From contig JADJQQ010000027.1 of assembly GCA_016712625.1 (NCBI GenBank), forward strand, positions 1 through 8,471: a stretch of 8,471 bases of DNA, read 5' to 3'. The position numbers and the translations under genes are program-made. Under the pieces are notes generated by a model. It ran no database searches. It had not been told where the DNA came from and was given only the letters and a program-made list of their open reading frames with translations. Shown here in pieces: positions 5,855 through 8,471 of the stretch (position 1 is the stretch's first letter; each line of letters begins with the position of its first letter). The stretch is from Candidatus Competibacteraceae bacterium. GTDB taxonomy: Bacteria; Pseudomonadota; Gammaproteobacteria; Competibacterales; Competibacteraceae.

Positions 5855-6046
5855 ATGAGCGAACAGCAACGCCATGCCCGGCTGGTGGCGATACGCCAGA
5901 ACATCGCCGCCAATCGCCGTCGCGCCCTACTGGTGAGGTGGCAAGAGCAGCGCGAGCGGCTCCTAGCGATCCGGCCGCGATCTGAGGCCGAGCGCCAAGC
6001 GCAAGTGCAAGCCCTGGCGCTGCTGGACGCGGCAAGGCCGGCCTGA
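5855..6046 (+). CDS. Small basic helical protein (63 aa)
   Basis: ATG 5855 opens a 63-residue frame with only a weak ribosome site. The product is arginine- and glutamine-rich and predicted to be one or two long helices (QRHARLVAIRQNIAANRRRA, LVRWQEQRERLLAI, then ERQAQVQALALLDAAR). The strong positive charge suggests nucleic-acid contact or a coiled coil, but there is no recognisable family. It is the last plausible intact gene before the remnant region. Given its size and composition it could also be a chance frame in GC-rich DNA. Confidence 0.5.
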   Translation: MSEQQRHARLVAIRQNIAANRRRALLVRWQEQRERLLAIRPRSEAERQAQVQALALLDAARPA

Positions 6047-6048
6047 GC

Positions 6049-6156
6049 ACCACTCTAACAGGTTGGGAGAAAGAATTTCTTGAAAAATTAGGGACTGATA
6101 ATTCAAGAAATTGGACCGATTTCGACCCGCCGATCTATAACATCTGGAAGCAGCAA
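6049..6156 (+). pseudogene. DNA-methylase fragment
   Basis: Frame 1 encodes TGWEKEFLEKLGTDNSRNWT followed by DFDPPIYNIWKQQ. The DPP(I/L)YN(I/V)WKQQ string is typical of ParB-linked phage and plasmid DNA methylases just ahead of their HFGNSE and LLYLYTEPFD segments. Nothing of those segments follows. The similarity ends at KQQ (6154-6156), directly before the first CRISPR-like repeat. There is no start codon or ribosome site, so this is a remnant and not an expressed gene. The family assignment rests on recalled motif patterns. Confidence 0.5.
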
Positions 6157-6247
6157 GGTATTCCCCCACGCGCGCGTGGGAGCACCATCGGCAATTATTG
6201 TCGATTTGCCACCAAAGCGGTTCGGCCCACGCGCGCGTGGGAGCACC
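6157..6247 (-). CRISPR. Two-repeat, one-spacer CRISPR-like mini-array with type I-E geometry
   Basis: Two copies of a 29-nt unit, plus-strand frames 6158-6186 and 6219-6247, are separated by exactly 32 nt, giving the 61-bp period of type I-E arrays. They share 22 identical bases (6165-6186, 6226-6247) centred on the perfect palindrome CCCACGCGCGCGTGGG and differ only at the other end. Read on the minus strand, each begins GTGCTCCC, and the upstream copy ends GAACCG, as I-E repeats do. The other copy has a diverged 3' end, as is common for the last repeat of an array. The spacer is 6187-6218 (6186-6217 in the minus-strand frame). No further unit is found one period to either side. No cas gene is in the window, so function would need cas proteins from the host or a helper. 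A repeated hairpin operator is the alternative. Confidence 0.6.
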
Positions 6248-6440
6248 TCCAAGACCTTCGTCGCATGATCGACGCTCTTTCCAGACACTCCAAACTCCTT
6301 CCCGGCTGCATCGCGGGCGTCCGACAATCCCGGTAAATTTACCGGACTTGCCCCAGGCTGGTCCCCTTGCGTACCTGCATCCGCTCCCTTGCCAGCTTGT
6401 CGTAGTAGCCACTCAAGCCGGCCTCAGCGAACGCCCCAAG
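6247..6440 (-). pseudogene. ParB-like DNA-binding protein fragment
   Basis: On the minus strand, AFAEAGLSGYYDKLARERMQ and VRKGTSLGQVR lead, after a frame change at about 6337, into NLPGLS, DARDAAGKEFGVSGKSVD and HATKVLE. This is the HTH-containing middle of phage and plasmid ParB-like proteins (typical text: DARD-AGK-FGVSGKSVD-ATKVL). In relatives it is followed by a GVPELV-AV segment, but here similarity ends at KVLE (6247), the first base outside the CRISPR-like repeat. The N-terminal ParB nuclease domain and the C-terminus are both missing, so it is a broken gene. It faces the methylase fragment tail to tail, with the mini-array precisely between them. Confidence 0.55.
6330..6345. repeat. 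Perfect 16-bp palindrome CCGGTAAATTTACCGG
   Basis: CCGGTAAA and TTTACCGG form an uninterrupted palindrome. It sits exactly where the ParB-like fragment changes frame, so it may have arisen by a small templated insertion during decay. It could also act as an operator. No second copy was seen in the window. Confidence 0.4.
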
Positions 6441-6502
6441 CGAAATTCAAGATTTGGCCTATTATCATGAATGAATCGCCATAGAATCCACTAACAATCT
6501 AG

Positions 6503-6532
6503 TTGCAATCATGGCCTGTGAAGCGCAATACT
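6503..6532 (+). promoter_or_regulatory. Weak candidate sigma-70 promoter before the excisionase-like gene
   Basis: TTGCAA at 6503-6508 and AATACT at 6527-6532 are separated by 18 bases, each matching four of six consensus positions. It is the best such pair in the 92-base gap upstream of the HTH gene, whose start lies 30 bases downstream. This is seen by eye only. Confidence 0.25.
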
Positions 6533-6562
6533 TGGCGGAATTCCAAACTTTGAGGTTCCCGC

Positions 6563-6757
6563 ATGAAAGCCATGATGAACGTTCATGAGGTCGCGATTGA
6601 GGTGGGCGTGCATGTCGAGACTGTCCGGAAGTGGCTGGCCAAAGGCGAGTTGACCGGAAGCAACACCCCGGCAGGCTGGCGAGTGACCCCCGCCGATATT
6701 GAGGCGTGGCTGGCAAAGCATCGCCGGCCGACCAAGGTGGACGCCGAACCACACTGA
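6563..6757 (+). CDS. Excisionase-type / MerR-like HTH DNA-binding protein (64 aa)
   Basis: ATG 6563 has GAGG at 6552-6555. Almost the entire 64-residue protein is one winged HTH of the excisionase or HTH_17 class: MNVHEVAIEVGVHVETVRKW as the recognition region, LAKGELTGSNTPAGWRVTPA as the wing, and DIEAWLAKHR as the closing helix. Proteins of this class act as directionality factors for integrases or as small activators, the role AlpA plays in P4-like satellites. No integrase lies in the window, so excision versus transcriptional control cannot be decided. It probably heads a short transcript with the two genes that follow and ends at the terminator at 7395-7417. Confidence 0.8.
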   Translation: MKAMMNVHEVAIEVGVHVETVRKWLAKGELTGSNTPAGWRVTPADIEAWLAKHRRPTKVDAEPH

Positions 6758-6808
6758 ATTCGCCCGCAAGGGCACGGCCCCGGCCCGCTTGCCGGTGGGA
6801 GTGTTGAC

Positions 6809-7252
6809 ATGACTACGCGATGGATTGGCCCGGACCCGCTGCTCGCGGTGGGCGATATGGGATTCCTGGTCGAGAACTACAACGAAAGCACGGGCGGTAG
6901 CCAATTTTTCCTGCGCGATACGCCCGCCTACACGAACCGGTCGCACGAACCGCGCCTGTCGGGCTGGTGCGGAACCTGGAACAACATCGGCACGCATGGG
7001 CACGGGATGGCCCGAGTGATCCGGGTCGCCCGGAACGGCCGCGCCCTGGTGGCGAGTCTTGAGGGCGAGGAATTGGCCGCTGCCCTGGAAGAATTCGGGT
7101 ACCCCGAATTGATGACCGCCGAACCGGCAATGAGGAAGCATGACCATGACCACATACCACGTCCAAATGGGAGACACCCTGCAAACCGTAGAAGCTCCGA
7201 GCGGCCTAATTGCAATGATGATGTGCTACCGAAAAGTGCTGCCGGCCGATGA
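6809..7252 (+). CDS. Hypothetical protein, WCGTWNN motif (147 aa, C-terminus doubtful)
   Basis: ATG 6809 has GGGAG at 6797-6801. The first 100 residues read as a well-formed protein: WIGPDPLLAVGDMGFLVENY, a beta-rich middle with RLSGWCGTWNNIGTHGHG, MARVIRVARNGRALVASLEG and a helix EELAAALEEFGYPEL. I do not know the family. From about residue 108 the text (RKHDHDHIPRPNGRHPANRR) looks like the shadow of the next gene, which it overlaps by about 107 bases. In frame 1 a TGA at 7141-7143 forms an ATGA with the ATG at 7140, so the natural end may be there, with a small frame change just before it. It was probably cotranscribed with the HTH gene. Confidence 0.6.
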   Translation: MTTRWIGPDPLLAVGDMGFLVENYNESTGGSQFFLRDTPAYTNRSHEPRLSGWCGTWNNIGTHGHGMARVIRVARNGRALVASLEGEELAAALEEFGYPELMTAEPAMRKHDHDHIPRPNGRHPANRRSSERPNCNDDVLPKSAAGR

Positions 7253-7384
7253 ATTCGATCGGTTGCTGATCGAGCGGAACGAATCGGAAGCGCGTCTTCT
7301 TGGGAGGTCGCGGTTTATACCGGTGATGAGCAGGCTGAGCGCTCTTTCGTCACCCTGCCCGGTCGGGATGATTCCGACGATTGA
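7146..7384 (+). CDS. Small hypothetical protein with apparent -1 frame change near 7297
   Basis: ATG 7146 is preferred over 7140 because GAGGAAG (7132-7138) is then seven bases upstream. The first 50 residues in frame 3 are MTTYHVQMGDTLQTVEAPSG and LIAMMMCYRKVLPADEFDRL, ending NESEA. After about 7297, frame 2 is far more protein-like (SWEVAVYTGDEQAERSFVTL, then PGRDDSDD) and stops at 7382-7384, just before the terminator. The frame-3 continuation runs through the terminator hairpin to 7439 and is implausible. One missing base in the sequence, decay, or -1 recoding would explain this. No classical slippery heptamer is visible. The function is unknown. Confidence 0.5.
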
Positions 7385-7394
7385 TGAAACGAGG

Positions 7395-7417
7395 CCCGCC
7401 CTGGTGGCGGGTTTTTT
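7395..7417 (+). terminator. Strong intrinsic terminator
   Basis: CCCGCC (7395-7400), loop CTGGT, GGCGGG (7406-7411) and a run of six T (7412-7417) form a textbook Rho-independent terminator. It ends the transcript that begins before the excisionase-like gene and lies 10 bases after the frame-2 stop of the last gene, which supports that stop as the natural one. Confidence 0.85.
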
Positions 7418-7550
7418 GTGGCAATTAGTCTGTTTCTAATTTAATGACAAATGATTTTAATTAAGATAATGCAATCAATTCCAATTCGCCCATTTTAGTT
7501 AAAATAATTCCTTATTTAATGACACCAATTTAGTTTAAGGGTGTGGAACT
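7418..7550. other. AT-rich non-coding segment with direct repeats
   Basis: This is the most AT-rich stretch of the window and it has no reading frame. ATTTAATGACA occurs at 7439-7449 and again at 7514-7524, and TTTAGTT-type strings occur near 7494 and 7530. An AT-rich island with direct repeats next to an immunity-RNA-like segment may hold promoters, a repressor or IHF region, or an attachment site. None of these can be assigned. Confidence 0.4.
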
Positions 7551-7819
7551 TTTTGCGCAGTCAACCACAGATTTTCTACTTGACTCTGGCGAAAAAGGGG
7601 GATACTTTGCGAATTGTTTAGGCAAAACAACGCCCGCCCCCCGCGAAAGTTTACGAGACCGAACGGGGTGGCGGGCTGAGGATCACTAGCAGGCACACGG
7701 CCCAAGGGTTGAGCCGGGTCACCGTAAACGCGAGCATTTTGCGTTTGCGGTAACTCAATATGCCACCACTTGGTGGTGGTAATCAACAGGTAAACCGTGT
7801 GCCTTTGTCGATTTTTCAT
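7535..7819 (-). CDS. Ash-like prophage/satellite reading frame (94 aa), possibly not translated
   Basis: On the minus strand, ATG 7817-7819 opens 94 codons. Residues 25-61 read QTQNARVYGDPAQPLGRVPA, SDPQPATPFGLVNFRGG. This string recurs nearly unchanged in Ash-type proteins of P4/P1-like phages and many gammaproteobacterial prophages, usually after a TTTK-containing stretch as here (LLITTTKWWHIELPQ). I recognise the pattern from general knowledge. The conservation may come from the overlapping C4-type RNA rather than from a protein. There is no ribosome site, and the frame continues open antisense to the next gene up to 8071, so translation is doubtful. It still marks this locus as a phage immunity region. 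Confidence 0.4.
   Translation of the reverse strand: MKNRQRHTVYLLITTTKWWHIELPQTQNARVYGDPAQPLGRVPASDPQPATPFGLVNFRGGRALFCLNNSQSIPLFRQSQVENLWLTAQKVPHP
7626..7760 (-). ncRNA. C4-antisense-RNA-like structured segment
   Basis: Two strong hairpins flank a conserved linker. On the minus strand the first is ACCGCAAACGC / GCGTTTACGGT (plus 7721-7731 with 7741-7751, one mismatch). The second is GCCCGCC plus CCCC pairing with GGGG plus GGCGGGC (plus 7632-7640 with 7665-7676, one bulge). TTGAG (7709-7713) can also pair with CTCAA (7754-7758). The segment coincides with the Ash-like conserved text, and in P1/P7/P4-type elements this is where the C4/CI immunity RNA is encoded. That RNA blocks expression of downstream antirepressor or replication genes by base pairing. 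Strand and exact ends are inferred; the hairpins are seen directly. Confidence 0.5.
7691..7804. repeat. 10-bp inverted repeat enclosing two hairpins (three-way-junction potential)
   Basis: AGGCACACGG (7691-7700) pairs perfectly with CCGTGTGCCT (7795-7804). Inside lie the 7709-7758 hairpin and CCACCAC (7763-7769) pairing with GTGGTGG (7773-7779). Together they can fold as a closed three-way junction on either strand. The right-hand arm ends about 30 bases before the next gene's start, so on the plus strand this could be a structured leader. Confidence 0.5.
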
Positions 7820-7836
7820 AAAACGAGAGGCACGAC

Positions 7837-8060
7837 ATGCAAGAACAGCAACCGAAATTGACGGCGCTTTACGATCTCGCCGCCGCGATTCGCCCGTTCG
7901 GGGTCGATCAAACTTACGCCCAACTGCACCGCAGAGCCGCAGTGGCGCCTTTCCAGTGATCCGCCGCTCTCGGCTGGTGCATGCCGTTGGTGACCCGGCC
8001 GACATCGCCCGCCTAATCAAAGCATTCGACGCGAAGCGCCCCCGCCGCACCGCCGCCTGA
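7837..8060 (+). CDS. Small DNA-binding-like protein with apparent frame change near 7939
   Basis: ATG 7837 has GAGAGG at 7825-7830. In frame 1 the gene stops after 40 codons at 7957-7959, reading KLTALYDLAAAIRPFGVDQT then YAQLHRRA. Frame 3 continues naturally as SGAFPVIRRSRLVHAVGDPA then DIARLIKAFDAKRPRRTAA and stops at 8058-8060. Joined, the two halves look like a compact HTH or AlpA-like protein: helix, FGVD-TYAQL turn, and an RR-R basic region followed by a D-ADIARLI helix. One missing base at 7939-7940 would restore it, so it is a frameshifted gene or an assembly error. It lies between the C4-like segment and the ProQ gene, the usual place for a regulator. Confidence 0.5.
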
Positions 8061-8111
8061 GCCGCCATCACAGCCGCGCGGCCGTGCGACCCGCTACCCT
8101 ACCATTCCCCC

Positions 8112-8135
8112 GCCGCCGGCGTTGCTGGCGGCTTT
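8112..8135 (+). terminator. GC-rich hairpin with short T tract, possible terminator
   Basis: GCCGCCGGC (8112-8120) and GCTGGCGGC (8124-8132) form a nine-pair stem with one G-T wobble, followed by TTT. The T tract is short, so termination would be partial. It lies between the frameshifted DNA-binding gene and the ProQ-like gene. Confidence 0.35.
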
Positions 8136-8197
8136 CGCTCCGCCTGCAAGAATCGGGCGAAAAAAAGGCCCGCTTCGAATCGGAGTTCGTAGCTGCG

Positions 8198-8217
8198 TTG
8201 AGGGGCCAAATCCTCAA
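8198..8217 (+). promoter_or_regulatory. Small hairpin adjoining the ProQ-like gene's ribosome site
   Basis: TTGAGG (8198-8203) pairs with CCTCAA (8212-8217), ending directly beside the AGGTG ribosome site at 8219-8223. A second hairpin, CGGGC (8154-8158) with GCCCG (8168-8172) and an A-rich loop, lies upstream. A structured leader before an RNA chaperone gene could allow self-regulation; this is inference. Confidence 0.3.
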
Positions 8218-8229
8218 AAGGTGAAATAA

Positions 8230-8471
8230 ATGATACCCGAAACTTCTAAAAGTTGCACCACCGCCAACACCGCCGAATCACGCGGCGCACAAACCCAAGC
8301 GCTGCAATCGTGGCTAGCGGCGACCTATCCGTCGACCTTCAACCTGGACACCCCGTCCCCGCTGAAAATCGGGATACACCTCGACCTGGCGGCGCGTCAC
8401 CCCGACCTTGACCCGGCGACCTTGAAGCGGGCGCTGAAACGGCACTGCGAGCGGCGGCGATACCAACTCGC
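8230..8471 (+). CDS. ProQ/FinO-domain RNA chaperone (5' part, runs off the window)
   Basis: ATG 8230 has AGGTG at 8219-8223, and the frame is open to the end of the window (80 codons). After about 23 polar residues, QALQSWLAATYPSTFNLDTP is followed by SPLKIGIHLDLAARHPDLDP and ATLKRALKRHCERRRYQL. This is the classic ProQ/FinO signature, with the near-invariant PLKIGIH, the following helix, and the basic LKRALKRH helix that contacts RNA stems with 3' single-stranded tails. Family members stabilise small RNAs and sRNA-mRNA pairs (ProQ) or the FinP antisense RNA of F plasmids (FinO). Plasmid- and phage-borne copies are common. Its location next to a structured antisense-RNA-like segment suggests a local RNA partner. 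The C-terminus is not visible. Confidence 0.85.
   Translation, partial: MIPETSKSCTTANTAESRGAQTQALQSWLAATYPSTFNLDTPSPLKIGIHLDLAARHPDLDPATLKRALKRHCERRRYQL

Noticed and set aside
6045..6051. GAGCACC matching the end of the CRISPR-like repeat, as a possible third repeat
   Set aside because: Only seven bases match, the palindrome is absent, and the spacing does not fit the 61-bp period.
6509..7177. 222-codon minus-strand frame
   Set aside because: It is a shadow of the excisionase-like and WCGTWNN genes on the plus strand, which have ribosome sites and sensible protein text.
7580..7608. TTGACT at 7580 with TACTTT at 7603 (17-bp spacer), a plus-strand promoter candidate
   Set aside because: The -10 match is only three of six, and the site lies in the minus-strand Ash/C4-like segment. 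It was not strong enough to list.
7535..8071. Full 178-codon minus-strand frame
   Set aside because: The part beyond 7819 is antisense to the 7837 gene and Arg-rich, with no ribosome site. Only the Ash-like 7535-7819 part was kept, with low confidence.
8154..8172. CGGGC/GCCCG hairpin with A-rich loop as a terminator
   Set aside because: The A/T run is in the loop rather than after the stem on either strand, so it is not a standard terminator.

Overview
The window looks like part of a proteobacterial phage-related accessory element, most likely a phage satellite or a phage-plasmid remnant, rather than core chromosome. The host is probably gammaproteobacterial. The reasons are GC-rich DNA, a ProQ/FinO-domain gene, a P4/P1-type immunity-RNA/Ash-like segment and lambda/Mu-type packaging and head genes. 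No host housekeeping gene and no rRNA or tRNA was seen. The species cannot be named from the sequence.

Layout. (1) 1-916: the degraded 3' part of what is probably a replication protein, ending in a winged-helix-like segment and a low-complexity tail. The DNA of that tail carries nine copies of an 8-bp repeat, a candidate replication origin. (2) 913-2659: tightly overlapping genes for a TubC-docking-like protein, a small M41/FtsH-peptidase-like zinc protein with no AAA domain, and two small unknown proteins. (3) 2660-2877: a non-coding gap with repeated CTAGCGA-type motifs and an inverted repeat directly upstream of the terminase small subunit, a candidate packaging site. (4) 2878-5309: the packaging/head block, with a Nu1-like terminase small subunit, a Mu gpT-like major capsid protein, a coiled-coil protein and a small unknown, all overlapping. 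No large terminase, portal or tail gene is present. (5) 5521-6046: a four-cysteine phage protein and a basic small protein. (6) 6047-6470: a graveyard with a DNA-methylase fragment (+), a two-repeat CRISPR-like mini-array with exact type I-E geometry (29-nt repeats, 32-nt spacer, 61-bp period), and a ParB-like DNA-binding fragment (-). (7) 6563-7417: an excisionase-type HTH protein and two small unknown genes, closed by a strong intrinsic terminator. (8) 7418-7836: an AT-rich stretch, then a C4-antisense-RNA/Ash-like structured segment. (9) 7837-8471: a frame-disrupted small DNA-binding protein and the start of a ProQ/FinO protein that runs off the window.

The replication remnant, packaging recognition, capsid, excisionase-like regulator and immunity-RNA-like segment together fit a satellite that makes or alters its own capsid and borrows the rest from a helper. 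That is an inference. Several genes (near 48, 195, 1455-1515, 6337, 7297 and 7939) read best with single-base frame changes, while the 2181-5309 block is clean. This is either decay at the flanks of the element or uncorrected assembly errors.
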